Source of the DNA: Gnetum montanum
Taxonomy: Eukaryota > Streptophyta > Gnetopsida > Gnetales > Gnetaceae
Length of the DNA stretch: 64,000 nt
NCBI GenBank assembly: GCA_015680685.1
Contig: MNCI01025042.1
Location: forward strand, 878,281-942,280
Direction of reading: 5' to 3'
Within the stretch, counting starts at the first letter, position 1. Every line of letters starts with the position of its first letter. Below, one piece after another: positions 34,116 to 46,613 of the stretch. The notes under the pieces are model-generated. The model made no database searches. It had not been told where the DNA came from and was given only the letters and a program-made list of their open reading frames with translations. The translations under genes were made by a program, and so were the position numbers.

Positions 34116-35434
34116 TCAGGGGTTTTTTATTCTCAACTTTAGAACTAAGGTTTTTTTTTTTGTGAGATATAAAATTTTCATATTTAATAAAGAGACATCT
34201 TGATCCTTGTTTTTAAATTCATTCTTTAACTTTATACAAAGATTTTGAAGAGATAGAAGTTCATTACACAAGAGGTCATACTTTTCTTCATCAATTTCCA
34301 TTTGATCATCATCATCAAATAAGCTAGCATCATCATCTATGAGAGCCATATAGATGAGATGTGAATATTTTTAAAGTATCATCCACGTCTTCTTCACTTT
34401 GCTCTCTATCATCCCAAGTTAAGTAGAAGTTAGTCTTTTTCATATTCATGTCAATCTTATCCTTTCATTGCAACATGCTAGTGCTAGGATATTCAGAGGT
34501 CACATTGTATCTTTCATCACATACCAAACATTCTAATGAAAAATCATCAAAATTTAAATTTGAAAAATTCTTACCTTTATCTTTATCTTTGGTGTTGTAT
34601 TGGTATTGGTTGAAGCTTCTTCCTTTTCTTACTAGAAGCCTTTGAACTCTTCTTGAAAGAAGAGTTATTTCTTCCTTGTAGTTCATTTCTTGTTTAGCTG
34701 ATTCCTTCTCTTTAGATGTTGATTTTAAGACAATGGGCTTTTCTTTTATTTCTCCTTCACTTATAAGATTTACTTCATAAGCAATGAGAGCACTTTGGAG
34801 CTCCTCAAATTTTAAGACCAAAAAATCTCTAATTTCCTTCATAGCTCTAACCTTAGATCTCAATTCAAGTTGTAGTGTTCTAATAATTTTAATAATTAAT
34901 CACTTTTAGGTAAGTCCTTACCTATATCCACAATTGCTACAACTAGATCATTTTCCCTAGAAAAATAATCTTTAATCTTTTCACCTTCCCTCATTTTAAG
35001 TTTGTCATATTCACTTTGCAAAATCAAAAGTTTTGATTATTTGACTATGGATGTGCCCTCATAGGTAGCTTCTAAGGTTTTTAAAATTTCTTTCATAGTT
35101 CTACATCTAGCTATTCTATTGAATTAAAACTTATTTAATGCATAATATAAACAATTGTTTACTCTAGAATCGTACATAAACTTGTCTCTTTATTCAAGCA
35201 TCCACTTGTTTTGTGGCTAGAGGAATTTTGATGTGTTGTAAATAGGTGGTGTGTAGCCTTCAAGGATTAACACCCATATCTCAAATTCCATTTACTCAAA
35301 GAAGCCTTGCATCCTTGCCTTCCAATAAGCAAAATTAGGCCCATCAAACATTTGTGGGTTTATGTAGGATGCCCCTCCATATTTCACACTTGAAAGTTGA
35401 AGAATGAACTTGAGATTATTGGGCTCAGATGCTA
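34116..35434 (-). pseudogene. gag: Ty1/copia gag remnant, copy 3
   Basis: Read from 35,434 down. The UBN2 tail at 34,863-34,730 reads KVRAMKEIRDFLVLKFEEL and SALIAYEVNLISE. A basic linker follows (LLSRRVQRLLVRKGRSFNQ), then a remnant of the knuckle (CLVCDERYNVTSEYPS). The last part (34,349-34,116) starts MALIDDDASLFDDDD and becomes coiled-coil. The first half has frameshifts. It has the same domain order as copies 1 and 2 and again no pol. Confidence 0.75.
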
Positions 35435-35436
35435 CT

Positions 35437-36535
35437 TAAGAATTAAGAACTTAAAAAGGGGTTGAATAAGTTCCCCAATCAAAATTATACCTACCACACA
35501 AAATGAACCAAATTTTACATGCATCACCAACTTGGGTACATCCACACTTGGAGGGTAATATCTATGCACAACTCCAAACCTTGTTTCTCAAAAATGTGGT
35601 TTGAAGAATACCACACCCTGTACAAGCTCTAAAATCTTCTCTAGAGTATTTTTTCATTGCAAAACCATCAACCTCGCAAGGTCTCAACAAGCTCAAAATG
35701 TGATTTCAAGAACACTATAACCTTTACAAAATTGAGCTCTACTTTGGAGTGTTTTGATGCTGCAAAAGCACTTATCTCCACAAGGTCTCGACAATCTTGA
35801 TGTGAATACCTTCTCACAAGAAGCACATTAATCCCATAGGACTATAAAAAAGAGAGAAAGACACAAGAAATGAATTTAACTAACTTTCCAAGTCCTTGTG
35901 CTTTGAAGCTAAGTAGAACTTACAACTAAGAAAATGTTAAAATGAAGAGCAAGAATAGAATTACATAAAATAGACAATTATAAGCTTGAATGTGAAAAAT
36001 GCTTACAAAATTTGCAAGATTTTAACATACTCTTATAGCCTCAGAGTTTTCAAAAACTCCTTAGAATTCATGCAACGACTATTAAACAACTAGTGTAGAT
36101 GTCTACTTTGAAGTTGGAATAAGTGCCTGAGATTGACCTCAATTTAGGAAAGACGTCTCACTAGAAAATGGGATGTCTATAGTGAGATGTCTATAGGGAG
36201 ATATCTACTCTTAGATGTAGAAAACTACTATTTTTAAGAGATGTCTCCACAACTTTTAAGCTCTATCTTCTAAGGCTTTCTCCCATCAATTTACCTTCTT
36301 CCCAATCCTTGGAGCATCTTCATTTGATTTGTAGCCTTCATTTTCATCAATGCTCATCTAGGCTCTCATCTTGATCATGTAGTCTTCATTTTGACATCTT
36401 GTCATAGATCTTGTTTCCTTGAGTTCTCAAATCTCATGAGGGAGTTCTTATTCATGTATTGCAAAATCATCATCCATCACAAACATTCTATTTTCTCCAT
36501 TTTCCTTAAGGTTTTGACATACCAAAAGGTCAACA
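35437..36535 (-). mobile_element. Copia LTR, copy 3
   Basis: About 1,099 bp on the - strand, starting TGTTGACCTTTTGGTATGTC. It ends just before a decayed PBS (TAGCATCTGAGCCC). The U3 cluster at 36,150-36,245 holds AGACGTCT and AGATGTCT words. The TATA-like GGCTATAAGAGTATG lies just downstream on the - strand near 36,035. Confidence 0.7.
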
Positions 36536-37207
36536 TAAACTTGGGCTAAAACTTGGATGGATAGGTATGATGGTCATCTTAATCACAACTAACACAAGAA
36601 CCTATTGTGGGCATGGTTAGGTACCTCACATCCTAATCTTTGTAATCCCTTCTCATCCCATTATTCACCTCACTATTGCATGCAATTATGAGCCTAATGG
36701 TTTTGTATAGTATAGTGCAAGATCATAACCAAGGAAATCATGTGTTATTTGAAATAAATGCATTATCTACATTTTACTTTTAAGATGACCATGGACATTT
36801 ATAGAAGTGGTTATGAAAAGACATTATAGTACGAGCCTGCTTTGGGAAGGACCCACTTGCATAACTTTTGTGAATCATGAATCTAAACCAAACCTCACAT
36901 CTTTAAGAACATCATGGATAGCTTCTCTTAATTTATTCATGATTTTGAGACAAAATTCTCATCAATTTTGAGTTAACTTTAATTCTTTTATATTAAAATT
37001 TCCTCTCCATTCAAAATTTCTTGGTCATCTTGTGAACTAGACGTTTTGTTTTAATTATTCAAAAGCTTGTGAGCTTTTGAAGCTAAGCATTGTTATCGTT
37101 GTGGGGAAGGGGGATTAAGGATGTAATTTTTGAAATTTTTCTAACACCCCATTTTCAAAAATTATGATAGCTAATAGTTAAAATAATCAAAATAACATGA
37201 ATCACTT
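36536..37207 (+). other. Fragment G: non-coding middle of a C-like element
   Basis: Shares blocks with 24,450-24,800 of element C (CTTTGTAATCCCTTCTC, GGTTATGAAAAGACATTATAG, GGACCCACTTGC). No coding frame. The solo LTR at 37,208 interrupts it. Confidence 0.5.
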
Positions 37208-37965
37208 TGATGGGAAGCAATATCGCATGGGCTGCGATATCGTAGTTTGCCACAATGTCTATAAATAAGAAGAGGCTCTCCCTTGTTCATCATTAGGAGT
37301 TAGATTATAGCGAAGCTCTAGCAGTTTGATCCCTCTAGAGATAGTGTGGTGAATGTAATTGTATAGCATCCTTTATTCGAGTGTGACGTACTTGGACACG
37401 CACATGATCGGCAATAAAGATTGAGATTACTTCATCATTGCAGCATTCACTTTGTTTATTTATTTATTTAATTGTTATTTACTGCTTTTCTAATTAGTCT
37501 CTCTCACCCTTAAATTGATGTTAGAATGCAGAATGAGTATGACTTGATTACGAGCATTTAAGTGTGACTACTTGGTAACCCAGTGCCGTACCTAGGATCT
37601 GCACTTGGTAATCCCAGTGGTAATGGTGCACAAAGTCCAAGATGTGTACGGATAATCAAGGAACGGATGTTCATCGCACTTAGGCTAGCTTATATTTTCT
37701 CTTACACTTTCCTCCTAGCTTAGTTAATATTACTTTCCACTGCCTTTAGGAGTAGCATTAGATTAGAAACCACATCATACACCTCACTCTGGACTAAACC
37801 ATACATGACAATTATAATACTAGTCCAAGTAGGAAGATAGTGAACTACGACCTAAGGCTAATTGTCTAGGTGCCACAACTAGTCTGTCTGCGAAGTTCGA
37901 CTGGATCACGCGTGAAAAATCTCATATTTGTATGGTTGAGTGTAGGGGTACCTTACCACTCATCA
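37208..37965 (+). mobile_element. Solo LTR E (relative of the element C LTR)
   Basis: 758 bp, TGATGGGAAGC...CCACTCATCA. It matches the C LTR strongly from 37,370 to the end. U3 has CAATATCGCATGG and GCGATATCGTAG before the TATA word CTATAAATAAG at 37,257-37,267. No PBS follows. Flanks are CACTT and AACTT, a target duplication with one change. LTR-LTR recombination is the usual origin of such solo copies. Confidence 0.8.
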
Positions 37966-38623
37966 AACTTGATGATTTTAGTTATCTTAGAGCCTTGGGG
38001 AGAATTATTACAAAATCACCTTAAGCCTAAATGCTACAGTGTTTTCAAATTTTGATCTAAGTAGAGATTTGAAAAATATTAACTATTAAGGAAAATTTAC
38101 CAAAACTAACATTAATCCTTTGGTGATTGTAGGTGATGCTAAAAGAAAAGCCTAAGATTAAAGGTCTTTTTCAAGGTAATGAAAAGAGACCAAAAGAAGG
38201 ATAGATGAGGAGATGTCCATGGATAAATACATAGCATATACAATGATTAAAGCCCCAACATCACCTATTTGCTAAACCCATGGAATGATGAGAAGAAATT
38301 TTAGGTTATTCTTTAAGAATGTTTTGCATAAAAGAGAAGCATCAACATAACAATCAAGGTTGGAAAGTCTACCACCACTAGTAATAACAAGTAGATTCAT
38401 CGTCTACAAATCTTGAAGAATTCTATAATTTTACAAAATTTGATGTCTATCTAATCTCTCTTTGTCATTCTATAATACATCCACTTGAATAAAACTATGT
38501 AATGTAGCATTCCAATTTTATAATGGTAGCCAATCTAGACTTAATCACCCAAAAATTTTTGCAACAAAATTTCATCCATTTATATATAACTCAAGGATGA
38601 GTTTATAGTCATTAGTGGAGGAA
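37966..38623 (+). pseudogene. Fragment G: start of the second gene and polypurine region
   Basis: GTGATGCTAAAAGAAAAGCC near 38,130 matches the start of the second gene of C (GTTGATGGCACCTAAAAGAGG at 25,535), but almost all of that gene is deleted. The end (38,590-38,623) reads CTCAAGGATGAGTTTATAG then TTAGTGGAGGAA, equivalent to the TTGAGGACAAG plus polypurine tract of C. Confidence 0.5.
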
Positions 38624-39505
38624 TGATGAGACCTGATATGTCAAGAAATTTCATGAATTCATCCCTATCTACCAAGCCTTATTGACGCATCTCCTTAGAT
38701 GCATCAACACATTTAGATTTGTTGATGTAGCCTCATCGACATATCCCTGTCAATGGAATTCCTATATTTTCGTATAAGTATGCAAGAACCCATTGTGTAT
38801 TTAGCACCAAAATCTTGTAGTTTTATTTCATAATCTTAGAAAATAGTTAGTGAGTGCCCGTAGTATGGATTTGAGTCAATTTTACGATGTCTTATTCAAG
38901 TGGCATTATACCTAGACACATTCCATGAATGACAATAAGATTAATATTGATCCATATTGATTGTAACACTTTGACTTAGAATAGATTTACCTTCAATGCA
39001 ATTTATTTTTCATATAATTAGTTAATATTTACATTTCCATGCACGTTAATCAAATGATGGAATAAGCGTAACTAGTTTTAAGTGTAAACATGTATTTTCT
39101 TAGTAATCTTAGCAGTGTTATCACTTGGTTCATCTAGTAGCATAACACTTGGTAATCTTAGTAGTAGACATGTGAGTTCAAGATGTGTATGGAAAGATGG
39201 GAACAAACACTCATTGCACTTAGACTAGCTTAGAATTTATACTCTTGTTATTAATTACATTAAATCATTAATTTTTGTATTATTATTAAGGTTATTTGAA
39301 GGCCCCAACAACATCATAATCATATGTCTCACTTTGAACTAAACCATACATCATAAATGACTAGTCCAACTAAGAAGACAATTACCTATGATTAATACTT
39401 AACAATCTAGATACCATACTACTTCCATCCACAATATTCAATTAGATTGCACATGAACACTTGTGATTTGTATTGTTGAGCATAAGGGGTACCTATTGTT
39501 CATTA
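38624..39505 (+). mobile_element. LTR F of an Athila-like element
   Basis: 882 bp, TGATGAGACCTG to about TTGTTCATTA. The U3 motif is TTGACGCATC/GATGCATCAA with relatives (38,680-38,760), followed by the TATA-like CGTATAAGTATG at 38,770-38,781. The rest follows the C LTR pattern (TTATTCAAGTGGCATTATACCTAGACAC, AACTAAACCATACAT). The tract before it marks a 3' LTR, yet gag sequence follows, so two elements share it or meet here. Confidence 0.7.
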
Positions 39506-41665
39506 GAGAAGGAAAAAGATAAAAAGATGGATCAAGACAAGGACTAAAAATAAAGGACTAAAAGGCATAGTTCTCCATCATCATCATTCTTCTTATCATC
39601 AAAATTTGATAGGTAGAGAAAAGAATAGTTAGGATTGTGATAGAGATGATAGAAGGTTCCATTTTAGTGATCGGACTCAAGATGGGAGTTAACAATGAGA
39701 GTAAGAACATCACTACAAAAAGAGGCATAGCATTGGAGGCATGGTCATCATAGGAACCACAATGGACATGATGACAATGATGAACCATTGTTGGACACTA
39801 GGAACATGTTGAATGATTCAGAAGCAGTTATAGTTCCTACTAGCTATCAAAAGGATAGCAAGATTAAATAGTTAGATATGAACAATATCTCCAAGTTTAA
39901 GGGTAGATATAATGCAAATCCAAAACATCATTTGTAATCTTTCCATGATACTTGTGCCTTACAAAACATTGAAAATGACTAGCAAAAGTTGAAATTATTC
40001 CCAAGGACACTCACAAAAAGGTAGAAAGTTGGTATCAGTTCTTGGAACTAGAATCCATTCGATAATGAAGTATAATGTTAGAACTATTCAATGAAAAATA
40101 CTAAATGTATTTCCAAGTATCCAACTTGAGGAAGGATATTTAAGGATGTAAGAAATGGAATCATGAGTCCTTGCATGTGGCTCTAAGTAGGTATTTCTCT
40201 TTAATGCACTAATGCCTAGGCCATGGATTCTCTCAAAGGAAACATGTTTGTCATATCATAGATGGACTCTAAAAGAAAATAAGAAAAACTCTTGGGATCT
40301 ATGCCTAAGAAAAAACTTCTAAGATGAGAGTCCATCAAATCCAAAGACTAATAGAATAGGTGTTCAAAGAGGATTTGAAGAAGTGTAAAAGTGTAGAGAA
40401 GTATAATAGAGACTCCTCCATTTGTAAAAGGAAGGTACACTATTATGATACAAAGGATGAGGAATTTCTATATTAAGTGGTGTAGAAGAAAAAAACCTTG
40501 ATGATATAAAAATCTAACTCTAAAATATCAACCAAGGTGGATAAGATGTATGACTCTTTAGATGAAAATTTTTAAGCCACTTTGAAAATTATAGAGGAGA
40601 AGACAATGCAAGGGAGTAGTGAACAAGATAGGAGAAGAAGAAGAAATATAAACAAGGAGCATCTGTAGTAAAAAGGTAAGGTTTTCATGGCCAATTAGGT
40701 TGTATATTATAAAATTTATGACGATGAATGTGATATCTACCAATACGAACATCCCAAGGAATGTTATCCTGTAATGTTGGATCTACAAGAATCTAAGGTT
40801 TATGGTTTGAATTCAAAATTTGCAAAGCAGTAGCCACCCAGGAGATTGCCTTATACTTAAGGTAATCCAAGGTTTAAGTTTCACCAAACATTATATTATC
40901 TAGGTGGAGTGCAATCTCAACCTTATGAGTAATATTAGCAATGGCAAAGCCCACAGTATTGGGGGATGCCACCACCTAGATAGCAATACCCTTACTGATA
41001 GCTAGATTCCTATGGATAATATGTCCAATAGCATGTATCTCCTTGTGGCTCTACAAGTCACAATCCTTTTAATTATTACTACTACCCTTCAAAATATCAT
41101 CAAACTCATACTCTGTGACTTGATTCTTTCTTTACTTATCCTTCTTCCTATCCATCACCAAACTGTACACCATTAAATACCACTTCTCTACCACCTGCTC
41201 CACTTATGCATGAAGAAATTTCATAGAATTCACAGCAAAGAAATGTTATGAGGGCTATTAACTTACAAGTGGATAGCCATATTAGTGATTTTGAAAATAA
41301 ACCTCAAAAAGGGCTTTCTTTAGGACCAATAGTCCATCAAAATCCTCGTAGATACCTACAACTACTAACCCTGCATCCACACTTCTAGAATCACCATCAA
41401 GTCTCCTTCAAATCAACTATCCTTCAATGTACATCCCATCATATTGACCCATGTAATTATTGATTTTATTAAGGTTGGTCATCTTCTCAAGAAATGATAT
41501 GATCCTAGGAGTCCCCTTATCTATTTGTAAATGGCCAAGAATGATCCATGAAAGGCTTTACTAGACTTAGGTTCTGGAGTAAATCTAATGTCATAGGAAA
41601 TATACAAGACCTAAAACCTAACTCTATTGAAGAAATACAACATCACAATTGAGCTTGCAAATCAA
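39506..41665 (+). pseudogene. gag: Element F gag and start of protease
   Basis: Related to the gag of C: PKHHL-SFHDTCALQNIEND near 39,920-39,990, then helical segments in shifting frames. The altered knuckle near 40,725-40,770 is C-x6-H-P-K-E-C (CDIYQYEHPKECYP), followed by a Pro/Gln/Tyr-rich part. Near 41,567-41,665 is an Athila-type aspartic protease: DLGSGVNLM, then EIYKT, LLKKYNITIELANQ. It is cut at 41,665 by element A. No PBS is visible after the LTR. Many stops. Confidence 0.65.
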
Positions 41666-41850
41666 TGAAACACCACAAAATTTCAAGTCTCGGCATTGTG
41701 ACTACAAATATGGCTAAGTGTCAAAATGGTGGCACTTTGCCCATATTTTTCCAAGTGTTAAGCGTAGTCAAATCCAACTACCAAATTTGCAAAATTTTTC
41801 TTAAGTGTTAGAATGCTGGAACTTTCTAAGGATTCACATGTCACCTTGTT

Positions 41851-42130
41851 ACACTACATAGCGTAGCACCATGTCTACTGCAACATAGCACCCTATCACA
41901 CTATGTAGCATAGCACCATCTCTAATGTAGCGTAGCACCCTGTCACGCTGCGTAGCATAGCACCTTGTCTATTGTAGTGTAGCACCCTATCACGCTGTGT
42001 AGTGTAGCACCATGTCTATTGCAGCGTAGCACCCGTTCATGCTGCGTAGCGTAGCATCATGTCTACTACAACGTATCATCCTGTCATGCTATGTATCATA
42101 GCACCATGTCTACTATAGCGTAGCACCTTG
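41851..42130 (+). repeat. ~47-bp tandem array of GCGTAGCAC motifs (LTR A U3)
   Basis: About six units of 47-48 bp, each with GCGTAGCACCATGTCTACTG followed by GCGTAGCACCCTGTCACGCT or variants. Forward GCGTAGC and inverted GCTGCGTAG/CACGCT half-sites alternate, so it is rich in dyads. It ends about 125 bp upstream of the TATA box. Confidence 0.85.
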
Positions 42131-42254
42131 TCCAGAGTTGTAGACAGTGTCCCATGTCCTACGCGTAACATGGGACGAGCATAGCAGAAAGTGTGGTCCC
42201 ACCCACAGCACTGCCACGTAGTACCTAATCCCCATTTTGGGCTAACCCTATCCC

Positions 42255-42262
42255 TATAAATA
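42255..42262 (+). promoter_or_regulatory. TATA box of LTR A
   Basis: TATAAATA in the context CCCTATAAATACCCC, downstream of the motif array. It probably sets the start of the element RNA near 42,290. Confidence 0.7.
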
Positions 42263-43010
42263 CCCCTGCTCCCTCTTTTGAAAGGTAGAGATAGAGGAGG
42301 AAGGAGAAGGGTTGGCATTCATTTCTCACCAGTAAGGCAGTTAGCACTTCCATTTGGCATTTAGCACTTCAACATCTTGGCACTTAGGTCTATGGTCAAA
42401 CGAGACCCAAAGTAGACTACACTAGTAGAGAGGCACAACTACATCGCATGATACACTACATCCCCATTGTAACCTTATAGAAAATCACATGATACACTGT
42501 GGCTATCAACCTGGCAAGCACAGTTCAACATAGTGAGCACTAGACTTCACAGCTTGACACCATCGAGGCTATAACTGTGCTCCCATCATGCCTATTGTAC
42601 ACTTTGTATCCCTTTGTAAATCAGCTACACTCCCTCTTTTTGGGTGGTGTACTACTATTCTCAAACTCTGTTGCATTTCTCAAACATTTCTCTTTGGCAT
42701 TTAATGTAACACTTGTATTTTATCACTTTTTTCCATACATGTTTGCATGTTCATGTCATTGTTCTTAGGCCGAGACATCCTACTACACTCTAGCTTAGCT
42801 AGACTCGATGCCCATGCGTAATGTAGTATAAACTCTTCTCGCACATGGTCATTTTAACACCACGTAAGTTCCTATTTGATCGAAAAGACCATTAAGGGCA
42901 CCCCATTTCCATTTTCTCCAACACTACCCTCTCGTAGATTCAAGGTTAGGCTGTACGCCCGATGACCTCTCGGTGTTCTATCCATTAACATTTTCGGACG
43001 TCATAGTTTT

Positions 43011-43028
43011 TGGTGCTAGAAGGAGGGC
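43011..43028 (+). other. Primer-binding site of element A
   Basis: TGGTGCTAGAAGGAGGGC, identical to the site of B at 50,064. The form resembles Tat-lineage primer sites. I cannot assign the tRNA from memory. Confidence 0.75.
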
Positions 43029-43734
43029 CTGAACCTTCATGTCTCTTCCATGTGTCATGGGTAATCCTGCATGATGTCTATACCCCATCACCAGTAGCCT
43101 ACTAGCGTAGACGTGACACCCATATGGTTGTCTATACACCGAGTGGTGCAGATTGGTCGCCATGACGGTTCCTCTGGAACCTTCTAGGATGAAAGCCCTA
43201 AACTGTCTATTGCATTATGCTGTCTACATCCTGTGTAGTGCAGCGATCCAGCAAGTGTAGTGGTTCCTAAACTGTCTACTATATTACGTTGCCTCTATCT
43301 ACTGTGATACACTATCCACTACGTCATGCTATCCACTACGTCACACTATCTACTGCGTTACGCTATTCACTATGATACATTGTCCATTGTGTTATGCTAT
43401 CTACTATGTTATGTTGTCTACTGTGTTACACTACCTGCATTCTATGTAGTATAGTGGCCTTGTCAATGTAACAGTTTCTCTCAGCGTAGCAAGTATGACA
43501 AGCTCCAACGTAGTGAGTGTACCAAGCTCTAGTGTAGCGAGTGTAGGACCAAAGTTGGCCATTTTCAGCAGTTTTCATACTTAGAATTTTTTCTACATTT
43601 TTACACTTAGCCATTTTTCTACATTTTTATACTTAACCACTTTTCTGCTGCCAACAGACTTAGTCATTTTTTTTGTAGTTTTCAAAGTTAGCCAGTTTTT
43701 GCAAACAATAACTCTCACAACCCAATCTATGAAT
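43029..43734 (+). other. Leader of element A
   Basis: Untranslated region between PBS and gag. It holds the 17-bp array at 43,296-43,435, scattered GCGTAG half-sites (AACGTAGTG, AGTGTAGCG at 43,490-43,545) and two further repeats of ACATTTTTAYACTTAGCCA near 43,590-43,650. Confidence 0.6.
43296..43435 (+). repeat. 17-bp tandem array, leader of element A
   Basis: Eight units of exactly 17 bp with consensus TATCTACTRYGTTAYGC. Each is an inverted (TACGC/TATGC) version of the LTR half-site GCGTA. Confidence 0.85.
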
Positions 43735-44363
43735 ATGAATCCAGATCAACCTTCCACATTGGTGTCTAACACATTTGACACTACAATCCAGCCAAGGCAT
43801 GCCACACTAAGCCATGAATAGTATAATTTTATTTGTGCCAAAATCCAAGTAGGATTACCAGTGGATTATCTTGATTTGGAGGCAAAATAGGACTAAGAAT
43901 GAGTCCACTAAAACGGACGGGAGTACAACCCCTCCTTGTTTTACATAATCCCACTCAAGGAGTCCTACCACCAATTGTTGTCCCAACTCATGTGTGAAAA
44001 CAAGCATGATGCAAGGACAACCTACAAGGAATCCTCACAGAAGGAAGAAGATGAGTTCCAGGCCCACTCCGAGCACAAGAGCCCACTCTACACCATCTTC
44101 CAACGACCACTCCCAAAAACAACCCCTCCTCGGTTCGGGCCACCCATCCTCTCTAAGATGGTGACCATGCTAATTTAGCCTTCCTTGCAAGAAACTAATG
44201 CATTTGCCCAACACTATGCTCATGTAGGGGCCACCTCTCAGCCCTAGACAAATCAGGCATCCTATCTCTTGCCTGTCTCATTGGCATCTGTGGTGACCGT
44301 TAGACCCACTCATGTGTGGCCTACTTCGATCACCCCATCCATTGCTTAGCCAACACAGCAACA

Positions 44364-44511
44364 ACCATCCACTATGACGTTAAATTCACAATGCCTATCC
44401 ACTACGACATTAAACTAGCAATGCCCATCTACTACAATGTTAAACTATCAGTGCCCATCTACTACGACGTTAAACTGGAAACAACCATCCACCACGATGT
44501 TAAATTGGAAA
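44364..44511 (+). repeat. 30-bp coding tandem repeat in element A gag
   Basis: Five units of CCATCTACTACGACGTTAAA-type sequence, encoding repeats of PIYYDVKLAM. The core GACGTTAAACT is the same word that recurs in the non-coding regions at 47.8-48.0 kb and 55.0-55.2 kb. Confidence 0.8.
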
Positions 44512-46563
44512 ACTCCACAACTAACAATTCTATCCTATGCTATGCAACTGACACAAGCCTAGCCAATGCAATCGGCTGGCACATCCTCAAGCTTAGATCA
44601 GGCATTCCAGCTAATCCAAAGCTTGATGAGGAGATCAATTGACTCAAGATTACCTCCTCTGACACCATCAAGGTGGTGGACTTCTATAGAGATGATCCCA
44701 TTAGTCCTACAGTACCATCTCTAACTCTCCCAATTGGGGTCCATCTACCATAATTCACCAAATACAATGGGAAAGGGGACCCCAATGCACACTTGGTTAC
44801 ATTTCAATTTAACTGCCTACTCCTTCAAGCTTGGCCAAACGCAATCATGCACATGTTCCCCATGTCACTCACTGGCAAGGCCTTAGACTGGTATTGCATG
44901 CTACCCAAGGCCTCAATCTCCTCTTTGGAGGATCTCATAAGCCAGTTTTTGACATGCTTTAGGTACAACCTAAAGCCTAAAGCAACCCTCAACTAGCTCA
45001 TGCAGGTTAAGCAGGGGCCTCTAGAGCCCATGCCAAAATTCCTCCAATGTTGGAATGCTACATTGAGTGAAATTCATAAACCCCTAGTAGAGGCACATCT
45101 ACTAGCCATCTTCAAAGGTGCAGTAAATGACTTTGTTAAGTCCAAACTGTATTATCTAGCCCCAAAGTCTCTTAGCCAAGCCTTTGCCTAAACAAAAGGC
45201 ATAGAGGAAGCAGCACAAGCTAGCAATGACCTAGCCGACATGGACTATAGAAACCAACATGCTTACAAGAAAAACACAACAGTGGTAATAGTGGCCACAA
45301 GCACAAAGGAAACCAACCGGGGCCCGATAGCTAAGCAGCACAATGCCCCAATTGACAAAACCACCACTGGCACCAACTTGTCTACATTAGTAGGGTCCAC
45401 CCTAAGGGCCAACGTTCAGTGCAAGGATCACTTAAAGTATACACCACTACCAATGGAACCCTATGAACTATTGGAGCAACTCTTGAAAGCTAGGCAAATC
45501 CAACATAAATGTGTATCAATGATTACCCACCAAAAACATGATAGGTACTGCAAACTACTAAGCAACCCCACATTAGCAGTACCAAATGAGTCCCCAGTCC
45601 CACAACATTTTAAATTGGACCAACACTATCATTACCACTAATTGCATGGTCACAGTACGAAAAATTGTCATGCTTTGTAGGATGACTTATAGAGAATGAT
45701 AGAATGAGGCCAACTAGTAATTGACGTGGCAAGTCAATCCAACAAAGACAATGCCTCCTATGTCATAAATTCCATTAGCATAGGTGGCAAGCCCAAACCT
45801 ATGCAACAACCTTTTGTGATCCATGTGCCTCCTAACAAGCTAAAGGTCCCCACAGCCTCCACAAGCAAGAGGCCTCCCTTTGTTATCAAAGTGCCACCTC
45901 AGGGACCCACAACACCCTTTGTGGTCAAGGTTCTACAGCAATTGTCCACAAAGATGTTAAATTGGCATGACGCAACAACAACAACTGCTAAGCAACCTTT
46001 CATCATCAAGTTACCACAATGATTTAGTTACACAATAATCCCTACAACAACTCCTAAACTACACTTTATCATAAGGGTCCCACAACATGATTGACCCTCA
46101 CCTACCTGAAGTTCAATAGTGGGCAATGTCTCAATCTCCCCTCCCTTGAGGGTCGACCCCACTAGCAACTCAGGTAGGCCAACCAAATGGCAACATAAGA
46201 GGAAAAATGAGCACCTCGAAACCCTAATGGCCAAAGCAAAGGCCACAACTAGTAAGCAACAACTAAACACTGGGGACCCTATCCCTAAGCAGACCAAGCA
46301 AACCAAGCCCAAGTCCCCTCTACAAGAGATCTATCTCTCAAGCCACATGGAGGAAGTTAAGGCCCACATAATAGCTAATGACAAGGACTTTGTAGCTACC
46401 CTAAACTAGGTGAAACAAACACTCAAGCAAAAGAACACAATGTTGAGCTTGTATGATCTAGTCATGACCTCATCTGCTCACTGCCAAGCATTGGCCCAGA
46501 TCTTGTCCTCTATTCCTGTTAAAGAGGACATCCCTGCAAATTAGGCATCCATCTGTGCTATGA

Positions 46564-46613
46564 TGTTGCCCCCTGCACCACAAGAATCGATTCTTGTGGT
46601 GCAGGGGGCAACA
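46564..46613. repeat. Perfect 50-bp palindrome in element A
   Basis: Two 25-bp arms with no spacer, centred on GAATC|GATTC, inside the frame upstream of the protease. The right arm (QGATPL) fits the homologous region of B (HGAIPKPL) better, so the left arm may be an inverted copy. It could be real or a fold-back artefact. Confidence 0.9.

Larger units (their letters stand above)
41666..43003 (+). mobile_element. 5' LTR of element A
   Basis: 1,338 bp, starting TGAAACACCACAAAATTT, as does the LTR at 48,792, and ending CGGACGTCA seven bases before the PBS. Apart from the ends it hardly resembles that LTR. U3 is a GCGTAGCAC-based tandem array. The element sits inside the protease of F, so it is younger than F. 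Confidence 0.8.

Noticed and set aside
37080-37130. Polypurine tract GGGGAAGGGGG as the LTR boundary of E.
   Set aside because: It lies about 90 bp before the TGATGG end and belongs to fragment G; the 5-bp flanks set the boundary at 37,208.
43978-44180. Host gene exon in the Lys/Glu/His-rich stretch.
   Set aside because: It aligns in position and motifs with the N-terminal gag of B (SEHEDSYHT), so it belongs to element A.
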